Shown: piece after piece, positions 34,916-42,516 of the stretch
How positions within the stretch are numbered: position 1 is the first letter of the stretch
Layout: every line of letters starts with the position of its first letter
Source: DASRFR01 sp035651455
GTDB lineage: Bacteria; Acidobacteriota; Terriglobia; Terriglobales; Acidobacteriaceae
Direction of reading: 5' to 3'
Length of the DNA stretch: 64,000 nucleotides
Assembly: GCA_035651455.1 (NCBI GenBank)
Contig: DASRFR010000047.1
Span: 868,001-932,000, forward strand
Notes under the pieces: model-generated
The model's input: only the letters and a program-made list of their open reading frames with translations
Told to the model about the DNA's origin: nothing
Database searches by the model: none
Program-made: the position numbers and the translations under genes

Positions 34916-36496
34916 GTGAGCCCAGCGGCTCGTGTTGGATGCGTGTTGGCGACTGTGTTTGCGTGTGCGGCCTTGCTCGGTACGGCGACTGCGCAGGGTC
35001 GGGTCGCTAACGAGACAAAAACCGCGCGCTATATGGAAACGATTCGCCATCAGCCGCCGCTCCTGCTTGCTTTCCTTCGTGAAATGCCGAAGGGCGGCGA
35101 TCTGCACAACCATCTTTCCGGCGGAATTTATGCTGAGAGCTTCCTGGACTATGCGGCGCGCGACAACCTGTGCGTCGACCGCACCACCTCGGTGCTGATC
35201 GCTCCACCCTGTGACGATTCCTGCGCGAAGTACACAAGCAAGCCGCAAGTGGGCTGCGCATACCACGACCAGGTGCTCTACAACTCGATTATCGATGCCT
35301 GGTCCATGCGCAACTGGAGCCCCGGCGACGGTTCGGGCCACGATCACTTCTTTGCGTCTTTTGACAAGTTCGCCCTGGCCAGCCACCTGCACACCGGAGA
35401 CATGCTGGCCGAAGCGGCATCTCGCGCGGCTTCCGATCACCTGCAATACCTAGAATTGATGCACACTGCTGACGGAACACGCGCCGCGGAGTTGGGCGCG
35501 AAGACGGAGTGGAACGACGATTTTTCGAAGTTGCGGGAGCAACTCCTGCGCGCAGGCATAAATAACGTGGTGGCGGACACACGCGCCCAGTTGGATCAGG
35601 ATGAAGCCATCCGCAACCGCGACCTGAAATGCGGCACGGGCGATGCCGATCCCGGCTGCGCAGTGACCACTCGCTACCTTTACCAGGTGCTGCGTGTGCT
35701 CCCGCGGGAGATTGTGTTTGTGCAAATCCTGACTGGCTTCGAATTGGCCCAGGCGGACCCGCGCTTCGTCGGCCTCAACCTGGTGATGCCGGAAGATTGG
35801 TATGTCCCCATGCGCGACTTCGATCTGCACATGCGCATGCTGGATTATCTGCACGGGGTTTATCCCAAGGTGCACATAACTCTGCATGCTGGAGAACTGG
35901 CGATGGGACTCGTGCCGCCGGAAGGATTGCGCTTTCACATCCGGGAGTCCGTAGAGCGCGGGCATGCCGAGCGCATCGGACACGGCGTTTCGATCATGGA
36001 CGAACGCGATCCCCTGCAACTCATGGCAGAGATGGCCAAGCGAAATGTTCTGGTCGAGATCTGCCTCACCAGCAATGACCTGATCCTTGGCGTAAAGGGC
36101 AAGGATCATCCTCTACCTGTCTACTGGAAGCAGGGTGTGCCGGTCACGCTGGCCACCGATGACGAAGGTGTATCGCGATCCGATCTGACGCACGAATACC
36201 TGCAGGCTGCCGAGACCTATAGCTACTCCTATACGCAATTGAAGCGCATGGCCCGGCAGAGCCTGGAACATAGTTTTCTGCCGGGCGCGAGCCTGTGGAG
36301 AGAAGGCCAAACGTTTCGTCCGGTGGCCGCCTGCGCGGGAACACCGGGAACGAAACCGGCCGCAGTTTGCCAGAAATTTCTCGATGGCAGCGAGCGCGCT
36401 CAAATGCAATGGAAACTCGAGCGGGAGTTTGCGAAATTTGAGATGACCCGTCATCAAGGCTCTGGATCGCTGGGCAAGAGTGAGGAGAAAGATTGA
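34916..36496 (+). CDS. Exported adenosine deaminase-family protein
   Basis: A 526-residue enzyme of the adenosine/AMP deaminase family. GTG 34916 follows CGGAGG and begins a signal peptide (VGCVLATVFACAALLGTATAQG), so it should act in the periplasm or outside. Metal and catalytic motifs are present: HNHLSGG (about residue 63), HITLHAGE (about 318), RIGHGVS and TDDEGVS. It is longer than cytosolic ADA, with a Cys-rich insertion (CVDRTTS to VGCAYHD) as in secreted ADGF-type enzymes. It should turn adenosine into inosine. Its TGA overlaps the TTG start of the phosphorylase gene, giving a salvage pair. Confidence 0.92.
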   Translation: MSPAARVGCVLATVFACAALLGTATAQGRVANETKTARYMETIRHQPPLLLAFLREMPKGGDLHNHLSGGIYAESFLDYAARDNLCVDRTTSVLIAPPCDDSCAKYTSKPQVGCAYHDQVLYNSIIDAWSMRNWSPGDGSGHDHFFASFDKFALASHLHTGDMLAEAASRAASDHLQYLELMHTADGTRAAELGAKTEWNDDFSKLREQLLRAGINNVVADTRAQLDQDEAIRNRDLKCGTGDADPGCAVTTRYLYQVLRVLPREIVFVQILTGFELAQADPRFVGLNLVMPEDWYVPMRDFDLHMRMLDYLHGVYPKVHITLHAGELAMGLVPPEGLRFHIRESVERGHAERIGHGVSIMDERDPLQLMAEMAKRNVLVEICLTSNDLILGVKGKDHPLPVYWKQGVPVTLATDDEGVSRSDLTHEYLQAAETYSYSYTQLKRMARQSLEHSFLPGASLWREGQTFRPVAACAGTPGTKPAAVCQKFLDGSERAQMQWKLEREFAKFEMTRHQGSGSLGKSEEKD

Positions 36497-37374
36497 CTGA
36501 ACAGTTCAATCTCGCGGAGTCAGCAGCGCAGTTTGTGCTCTCGCAAACCAAGCTTCGGCCGAAGATCGGCCTGGTGCTCGGTTCGGGGCTGGGAGCGTTT
36601 GCCGATGTGCTGAAGGACGCGACCCGCATTCCGTACGCCCATATCCCGTCATTCCCGAGATCCACTGCGATCGGCCATGCGGGACAGTTGGTGATCGGAA
36701 AGGCGGACGGCGTCCCGCTCGCCGTGATGCAAGGGCGCGTGCACCTGTACGAAGGCTACTCGGCGCAGGAAGTGTCATTTCCCATGCGCGTATTCGGACG
36801 CATGGGAGTCGAGGCGGTGGTTCTGACGAATGCGGCGGGTGGCATCAACCTCGAGTACCAGCAGGGCGCCCTGGTTGTGATTCGCGATCACATCAACCTG
36901 CAGGGACACAATCCGCTGGTAGGGCCGAACGATGAACGCTTCGGGCCACGATTTCCCGACATGACGCGCGCCTACTGGAGAGCCTATCGAGAACTGGCGA
37001 TGGACGCGTCGCGTCAATTGCGAATTCCGGTGTACGACGGAATCTATGCCGCGCTCCTTGGGCCGAGTTACGAAACGCCCGCCGAGATCCGTTACCTGCG
37101 AACCATTGGCGCGGATGTTGTCGGCATGTCAACGGTCGCAGAGGTTATTGCGGCGGTGCACATGGGTGTGAAGGTGCTGGCGATATCGTGCGTGACCAAC
37201 ATGGCGGCCGGCATCCTGGACAAGCCCATTAATCACGAAGAGGTGCTGGAGACGGGACGGCGGGTGCGCGATCAATTCGAGGCACTTTTGAAAAACGTGC
37301 TGCCGGGGATTGTTGCGGACCTGGCAAACGACAAACCGAGCACTCGCACGACGAAGGCTCGCGGAGACGATTGA
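36493..37374 (+). CDS. punA: Purine nucleoside phosphorylase (trimeric type)
   Basis: A 293-residue cytoplasmic enzyme of the PNP/MTAP family: IGLVLGSGLGAFAD (phosphate loop), GRVHLYEGY, the active-site NAAGGI, GPSYETPAEI, GADVVGMSTV, and SCVTNMAAG with the base-binding Asn of trimeric PNPs. It splits inosine or guanosine to the base and ribose-1-phosphate. TTG start at 36493 overlaps the upstream stop (TTGA); GAGGAG lies just upstream. Coupled translation with the deaminase makes an adenosine-to-hypoxanthine route, with the two steps in different compartments. Confidence 0.94.
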   Translation: MTEQFNLAESAAQFVLSQTKLRPKIGLVLGSGLGAFADVLKDATRIPYAHIPSFPRSTAIGHAGQLVIGKADGVPLAVMQGRVHLYEGYSAQEVSFPMRVFGRMGVEAVVLTNAAGGINLEYQQGALVVIRDHINLQGHNPLVGPNDERFGPRFPDMTRAYWRAYRELAMDASRQLRIPVYDGIYAALLGPSYETPAEIRYLRTIGADVVGMSTVAEVIAAVHMGVKVLAISCVTNMAAGILDKPINHEEVLETGRRVRDQFEALLKNVLPGIVADLANDKPSTRTTKARGDD

Positions 37375-37924
37375 AGCAAGCTACCGCCTTTTCATTTTTC
37401 AGCGAGCACCTTACGGCCTGGCTATTTGCATTGGTGGTCCAACTCGGACAAATCTTTGTAAGAGCTTCCTGCTACTCACCTCCGCACTTTTTTATCCCTG
37501 CTTGCGGCATTTGCTTTCTCCGGTGCTTCTGACTTCCTTTCCATCACTTCTACAAATGATTCGAGTGATCACTCCCACTGCTGGGATCGACTCCCGTGTA
37601 ACGGGAGGGGCCGAGGTCCCACAGACTGATGTCCGGTACAGTCTCCCTCGGGGACTGGAGTCCGGTAAGCGCCGCGCGGTTATGCCCGGGTCGCGCGGCA
37701 AGCGCCACAGATGGCCCTATTTTTCTATATTAGCACAGAGCATAGGTATAACCGCACATGTTTGCTAAAATATATTTGCACTGCTTTGAGTGAGTGCGGC
37801 AAAACGAGACGAAAAGGAAGCTTGACAAGAAAAAATCGATCTCGAGTTTCAAACTGGGACTTCAGCTTGCGGCCGTATCACGATGCCGCTCTTTCCGCAA
37901 AACCGGTCAGAATCTCCAGAGCAG
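37375..37924. other. Gene-free region between convergent genes
   Basis: 550 bases between the stops of the phosphorylase and the glycerate kinase. The first 200 bases are pyrimidine-rich on the plus strand with no ORF of note; about 37585-37730 is strongly folded (separate entry); the rest is AT-richer than its surroundings (TATATTTGCA near 37770). A TTGACA at 37822 has no matching -10. Confidence 0.6.
37585..37730 (+). ncRNA. Candidate structured non-coding RNA
   Basis: A chain of stems in a long intergenic space: CTCCCG/CGGGAG (37591-37596 with 37602-37607), GACTG/CAGTC (37624-37628 with 37639-37643), GGACT/AGTCC in the second repeat, and a perfect 8-base-pair GCCGCGCG/CGCGCGGC (37671-37678 with 37692-37699) flanked on both sides by AAGCGCC. 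A 15-base unit GACTGNNGTCCGGTA occurs twice (37624, 37653). A T-rich run (CTATTTTTC, from 37718) follows on the plus strand and could end the transcript. Strand is uncertain because inverted repeats fold on both. It could be an independent RNA or a 3' untranslated element; I do not recognise a known class. Confidence 0.4.
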
Positions 37925-39256
37925 CTAATACGCAATCATTATTCGGAGGTCGCGGAGGTTGTTGCCCGTCGGCCCGGTCACGATGGCATCGCCCAGAGCC
38001 AGGAAAAGCGGGAACGCGTTGAATGTGGAGAGGGCGACCGCAGGATCGAGGCCGCTTGCGCGGGCGCGCATGATCGTGGTCCCATCAACGACGGCCCCCG
38101 CCGCGGGACTGTTGCCATCGATGCCGTCGGTTCCGGCACTGAGAATCGTGATGTTCTCTCCCGCAATCTTTTTCGCGCAAGCCAGCGCGAACTGCTGGTT
38201 GCGGCCGCCGGTTCCGCCATTGCTCACCTTCACCGTGACCTCACCCGCGGAGATGAGACAAACTCGCGATACGCCCGCGCGCAACTGGCGCAAGCGCGAC
38301 AGCAGGTATTCGGCGGCGCGCTCGTAATCCCATTCATCGCAGGTGTGATCGAGTTCCACGGCAAAGCCGGACTTGGCAGCCGCGGTAGCGGCCTCCTCCG
38401 CGGCCACCGCGCTGGAGAGAATAGGCCACCAGCGTGAGCGGGAAAACGCGGGATCGTCTGGTTTCGGAGTTTCTTCCAAGGCATGCCGCGAAAACAGCTC
38501 GCGTACCAAGGCCGGCAACTGGGGCAGAAGCAAATGTCGCTGCGCGATGGAGTGACAATCTTCCACGGTAGTGGAATCTGGCATAGTTGGACCGGAGGCC
38601 AGCGCGTCGGGAGAATTCTCCGGCACATCGGAGACGAGCAGAGAGACCTGCTGCGCTGGATAAGCAGCTTGCGCGAGACGGCCTCCCTTGATCGCCGAAA
38701 GATGCTTGCGTATGGCATTGATCTCAGCGATGGTGGCGCCGGAGTGCACCAGGGCGCGATAACTGTCGACCAGGTCTGGCAACGAAATCTCGTCGTCGAT
38801 GGGCTTCTCGGCGATCGAGGACCCGCCGCCGCTCAACAAGAACAGAGCCAGCGATGATGCGTTCAGAGCGTTCGCGGCTTTGAGCATCGCATCGGCCGCG
38901 CGCACGGAGTCGGAGTTGGGCAAAGGGTGGCCGCCGCGAAAATACCGGAAGCCATGCACCTGGGTTTCGGGCTCGGTGGGGCTGGCAACGATGCCTTCAA
39001 GCGAGCTTCCGGTTTGCGCCTCGAGCGTCCGCGCCATGGTGTGCGCCGCCTTGCCGATGGAGATCACGAGAACACGCGAATAAGAGTGCAGATCGAAAAG
39101 ATCTTCGCAAATGCGCAACACGCCGCGTTCGCAGTGGACATGCCGTTCAAAAGCTTTCTCGATGCTGGCGGAAGCAAGCGCCTGCAGAAAGATGGCACGC
39201 GCAGTCTCCCGCATCTGCTGCGCAAGTTGAAAGGAGTGCGAGGCGGCGATTTCCAC
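37925..39256 (-). CDS. Glycerate 2-kinase (MOFRL family)
   Basis: A 443-residue kinase of the GckA/MOFRL type, which phosphorylates D-glycerate to 2-phosphoglycerate, linking glycerate, serine or glyoxylate routes to glycolysis. Visible features: VISIGKAA, RGGHPLP, LLSGGGSSIAEKP (nucleotide loop), the NAIRKHLS.IKGG segment, and the MOFRL part GGRNQQFALA with SAGTDGIDGNSPAAGA. The start is GTG 39256 without a clear ribosome site; ATG at 39214 is an alternative. It lies 27 bases downstream of a hydrolase gene on the same strand. Confidence 0.93.
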   Translation of the reverse strand: MEIAASHSFQLAQQMRETARAIFLQALASASIEKAFERHVHCERGVLRICEDLFDLHSYSRVLVISIGKAAHTMARTLEAQTGSSLEGIVASPTEPETQVHGFRYFRGGHPLPNSDSVRAADAMLKAANALNASSLALFLLSGGGSSIAEKPIDDEISLPDLVDSYRALVHSGATIAEINAIRKHLSAIKGGRLAQAAYPAQQVSLLVSDVPENSPDALASGPTMPDSTTVEDCHSIAQRHLLLPQLPALVRELFSRHALEETPKPDDPAFSRSRWWPILSSAVAAEEAATAAAKSGFAVELDHTCDEWDYERAAEYLLSRLRQLRAGVSRVCLISAGEVTVKVSNGGTGGRNQQFALACAKKIAGENITILSAGTDGIDGNSPAAGAVVDGTTIMRARASGLDPAVALSTFNAFPLFLALGDAIVTGPTGNNLRDLRIMIAY

Positions 39257-39283
39257 GGAAGAATTATAGCGGCGAGCTGCCAG

Positions 39284-39964
39284 CTAGAAATTGGGAGCAA
39301 GCAGCTGTGCCACCCATTTCTCGATGGCCTCGCGCAGTTCGCGCAAGCGTCCTTCGAAGAAGTGGTCGGCGCCTTCGATGCGGAACAACTGCCGCGGTTC
39401 AGGAAGAGAGTTAATCAGTGTCTCCAACCCGCCTTGCGGGCCGAACTGATCGCGAGCGCCGCTGACGAACAGCTTGGGCTTGTGACAATCACGAAGAAAG
39501 CCAAAGTCGTAAGTGCGCTCGTCGGCGGGAATCACGGGAATTCCCAACCCCATTACGGCTTGAACGCGATCGTCGGTGCAAGCGGCCCGGAGTCCGACCG
39601 CCGCTCCAAAGGAGAACCCGGCAAACAACAGTGGCAGGGAGAATTCACGCGCCAGCCAGTCAAGCGCGACGCGGACATCATCGATTTCCCCAATGCCGTT
39701 GTCGTGCTGGCCCTCACTCAATCCGGTGCCGCGGAAGTTAAAGCGGAGAACGGGAAATCCAAAGCTGTTCAGCGCCTTCATAGTATGGAAAATGACTTTG
39801 TTGTGCAGCGTGCCACCGTAGAGGGGCTGCGGGTGGCAGACCAGGGCGGCGTGGGTAGCGTCGGGCGAGCCGGAGTTCAACAACGCCTCGATGCGTCCGG
39901 CCGCACCCTCGAGAAACAGCGAGCGGATTTGCGAGTTAGCGCCCTGCACGGTATCAGAGTACAC
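39284..39964 (-). CDS. Alpha/beta hydrolase (Tex30/KANL3-like)
   Basis: A 226-residue hydrolase: CHPQPLYGGTLHN (oxyanion region), FNFRGTGLSEG, nucleophile elbow GFSFGAAVG (Ser), the acid near GARDQFGP and catalytic His in GADHFF. These enzymes are esterase- or lipase-like with unknown substrates. GTG 39964 is the longest start; a GTG five codons inside is possible. Upstream of and probably cotranscribed with the glycerate kinase, though no shared pathway is evident. Confidence 0.85.
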   Translation of the reverse strand: MYSDTVQGANSQIRSLFLEGAAGRIEALLNSGSPDATHAALVCHPQPLYGGTLHNKVIFHTMKALNSFGFPVLRFNFRGTGLSEGQHDNGIGEIDDVRVALDWLAREFSLPLLFAGFSFGAAVGLRAACTDDRVQAVMGLGIPVIPADERTYDFGFLRDCHKPKLFVSGARDQFGPQGGLETLINSLPEPRQLFRIEGADHFFEGRLRELREAIEKWVAQLLAPNF

Positions 39965-40083
39965 GAGGTAAGCAGGTGTTCGCAGGCCACCTTAGCGGTT
40001 CTAACCTCATCCAAAGCTTCGATTCAGAGAAGCAAAGAATTGCATTGAAAGCAATGTGACACGATCAAGCTGGAGAGGATGCA

Positions 40084-40296
40084 GTGGCACGAGGATCCCC
40101 GTTGCTTCACCTGCTGAATGTGCTCTCGATGGATGATCTGGTGCGCCTGCACGGGGTGAGCGCCGACCTGGCTGAGAAGATCGTGACCCACCGCCCGTAC
40201 CTGACCGAACACGAAATCCTGGAACGCGCCGTCATTCCCAAACGCGCTTATGAGCGCATCGTCAAGGAGCTGCGGAGCAGCGGTTCGATTCAGTAA
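40084..40296 (+). CDS. Small helix-hairpin-helix protein
   Basis: A 70-residue protein starting at GTG 40084 with GAGAGGA upstream. LLNVLSMDDLVRLHGVSADLAEKIVTHRPY reads as a ComEA-like helix-hairpin-helix, a module that binds DNA backbone non-specifically, here without a signal peptide or second domain. It is followed by a short helical end (IPKRAYERIVKELR). A DNA-binding or adaptor role is an inference from the fold. Confidence 0.65.
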   Translation: MARGSPLLHLLNVLSMDDLVRLHGVSADLAEKIVTHRPYLTEHEILERAVIPKRAYERIVKELRSSGSIQ

Positions 40297-40471
40297 CGAT
40301 CGCATGAGATGTCGACTGTGCGGTGGCAGCCAGTTCCGGACGGCTCTCTCACGTGATTCTTTCCCTGACGTTCCTGCTTTCCGACGTGAGTGTTCCCTGA
40401 AGTGATTCTTCCCTAACCCGCTGCTGTTCCCCAGCGGCTTTCGCCGAGCCGGGGTGCGGTATGCTCTCTGC

Positions 40472-41467
40472 ATGGACCTGGTAGCTCTTACCCGCGCGCT
40501 GGTGGATATCGAATCGATTACGAACAATGAAGAGAGCGTCGGAAATTTTCTCGAGAAGGAGGTGACGGCCCGGGGCTGGACGGCCAGGAAGATCCCGGTC
40601 GAAGCGCGTCGATTCAACGTGCTGGGCTTGCCCAAAAACGATCCTCATCCGGCCATATTTTTTTCGACGCACATGGATACGGTTCCGCCATTTATCCCTT
40701 CGTCGGAAGACGACTCGCGGGTGTACGGGCGCGGGTCGTGCGACGCCAAGGGAATCATCGCGGCCCAGATCGGCGCGGCGGAAAAGTTGCGTGACGACGG
40801 CATCCATGTGGGACTGCTCTTCCTGGTAGGAGAGGAGCGCGACAGCCAGGGGGCGAAGGTCGCGAACGAGAACGCAGTTGGCAGCCGGTTTCTGATCAAT
40901 GGGGAACCGACCGAGAACCGCTTGGCGCTGGCATCCAAAGGTGCGCTGCGCGTTCAGATTATTGCCGAAGGACGCATGGCACACTCGGCCTATCCTGAAC
41001 TCGGGGAATCCGCGATTGACAAGCTGTTAGAAGCGCTGCGCCGGCTGCGCGCGATGGCACTCCCCGTGGACCCGGAAGTTGGACCTTGCACTTTCAACAT
41101 CGGCCTGATCGGGGGAGGCCGGGCGCCGAATGTTATTCCCGATCATGCGCAAGCCGAGTTGTTGTACCGGCTGGTGGGGCCCTCAGCTGGATTGCGGCAG
41201 GAGATCACCAACGCCGTGAAAGGCTTGGCGCGGGCGGAATTCAGCCTGGAGATTCCTTTTATGCGCCTGCGCAAGGTCGATGGACTGCGTACCATGGTGG
41301 CCGCGTTCACAACCGATATCCCGGCGCTGACCAACTGGGGAGAACCTCTGCTGATCGGCCCAGGATCGATTCATGTGGCGCACACCGACGGCGAGTACAT
41401 CGACAAGGAACAAATGCACGAAGCCGTGGAGCTGTACTGCACAGTTGCGAAGCGGTTAACGCAATAG
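40472..41467 (+). CDS. M20 family metallopeptidase/deacylase (ArgE/DapE-like)
   Basis: A 331-residue M20 enzyme. Zinc-site motifs: HMDTVPP (about residue 67), GRGSCDAKG (bridging Asp), and GEERDSQG (catalytic Glu pair), then a lid domain (KGALRVQIIAEGRMAHSAYP) and a final His in IHVAHTDGEY. It hydrolyses an N-acyl amino acid or dipeptide; the exact substrate is open, and it is not next to arginine or lysine genes. ATG 40472 fits the usual MDLVALTR start; GTG 40454 is the longer alternative. Confidence 0.9.
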   Translation: MDLVALTRALVDIESITNNEESVGNFLEKEVTARGWTARKIPVEARRFNVLGLPKNDPHPAIFFSTHMDTVPPFIPSSEDDSRVYGRGSCDAKGIIAAQIGAAEKLRDDGIHVGLLFLVGEERDSQGAKVANENAVGSRFLINGEPTENRLALASKGALRVQIIAEGRMAHSAYPELGESAIDKLLEALRRLRAMALPVDPEVGPCTFNIGLIGGGRAPNVIPDHAQAELLYRLVGPSAGLRQEITNAVKGLARAEFSLEIPFMRLRKVDGLRTMVAAFTTDIPALTNWGEPLLIGPGSIHVAHTDGEYIDKEQMHEAVELYCTVAKRLTQ

Positions 41468-41626
41468 TTAACAGCCTGGAATGCACAGTCAAGACTTCGG
41501 ATGCATGCAAGCGTACCTGGAGATAAGGCGGCCATTGACCAGGACTGCCACTCAGCCGATCTAGCACGCGACGTAAGGATCAGCCGCAGTAATAGTTGAC
41601 TGCAATTTGTTTTTCTTGGCTGTGCG

Positions 41627-42277
41627 TCACCATCGCAGTCCAAAAGTAACGGGCACGAACTCCAAGTCGCTGCCGTGCGTAGTGAACATCTTGGAGTAGC
41701 GGGCCTCAGCAAACGCTTTGAGCCTGCGATCGCCCAGGCTGACCTCAAGACCAGCGCCCACGTTGGCTCCGAGCTTGTAGCTGGTATTCGACGCGACCAC
41801 CTGGGTGACGCCGACCACCGCAGGGAAGCAGAATCCAAAAAAGGGATCGCAGACCAAAGTGGACACGGTGCCGGGTCGGGTCAGGCTCAGGTTCCAGCGA
41901 TATAGTCCCGGGCCGCCCAGGACATAGGGATCGAGTTTGTGATCGGGAGCCAGGCGATAAACGGGATCAAAGCTGAGGGACCATATGCTGCTGTTGCCGC
42001 CAGGTTCGCCCACGCGTGCGAGCGCGGCGCTATTCAAACCCCAATAGTTATAGTTAAAGTCCAGATCTAACAAAAAATGCCGCGAGGCATTGAAGCCGCC
42101 GCGGAAATCGAGGTTCCAACCCGTATTGAGATTGCGTCCGGCCCGGCCGGTGGGATCAGTAAAACCTGCTCCCGCGCTGATATTCAGGTGATCCGTAACC
42201 TGTGCAGTCGCATTCGTAGAAAGTAGTACGGCCAGGCAAAACATGGCCAGAGAGTTGAGCTTCGTTCTTGTCGTCAT
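41627..42277 (-). CDS. Outer-membrane beta-barrel protein
   Basis: A 216-residue exported protein starting at ATG 42277 (MTTRTKLNSLAMFCLAVLL), with a signal peptide ending NATAQ; the longer frame to 42415 is not supported. The mature sequence alternates hydrophobic and polar residues in about eight strands (NISAGAGFTDPTGRAG, FLLDLDFNYNYWGLN, KLGANVGAGLEVSLG) and ends VPVTFGLRW with the terminal aromatic typical of barrels inserted by BAM. Resembles small OmpA/OmpW-like eight-stranded barrels. Function unknown. Confidence 0.78.
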   Translation of the reverse strand: MTTRTKLNSLAMFCLAVLLSTNATAQVTDHLNISAGAGFTDPTGRAGRNLNTGWNLDFRGGFNASRHFLLDLDFNYNYWGLNSAALARVGEPGGNSSIWSLSFDPVYRLAPDHKLDPYVLGGPGLYRWNLSLTRPGTVSTLVCDPFFGFCFPAVVGVTQVVASNTSYKLGANVGAGLEVSLGDRRLKAFAEARYSKMFTTHGSDLEFVPVTFGLRW

Positions 42278-42516
42278 CTTGCAAACGTCCTTATTGATGG
42301 TTTCGATGGCTCTACGATGCCCACCAGGGATCGCAAGTTGACAACTCATGGCACCCCAGCCAGAACGCCAAAACGCGCCAGCGGAGACGATTGAATCGCA
42401 TAACAGCAAGGCCACACGCCCTTACGGAAACGTCAAAGAGAGGAAATCGCATTTGCGTCGTGCTGGAACTGGCGCGGGGCAGCCCCGGCCAGCCAAGAAA
42501 GGAATAAACTGGTCAG

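Noticed and set aside
37591..37607. Hairpin resembling a tRNA T arm in the structured region
   Set aside because: No acceptor, D or anticodon arms can be built around it.
38927..40048. A 373-codon plus-strand frame opposite the glycerate kinase and hydrolase genes
   Set aside because: Both minus-strand genes have full active-site motifs; the plus-strand frame has none and crosses two genes.
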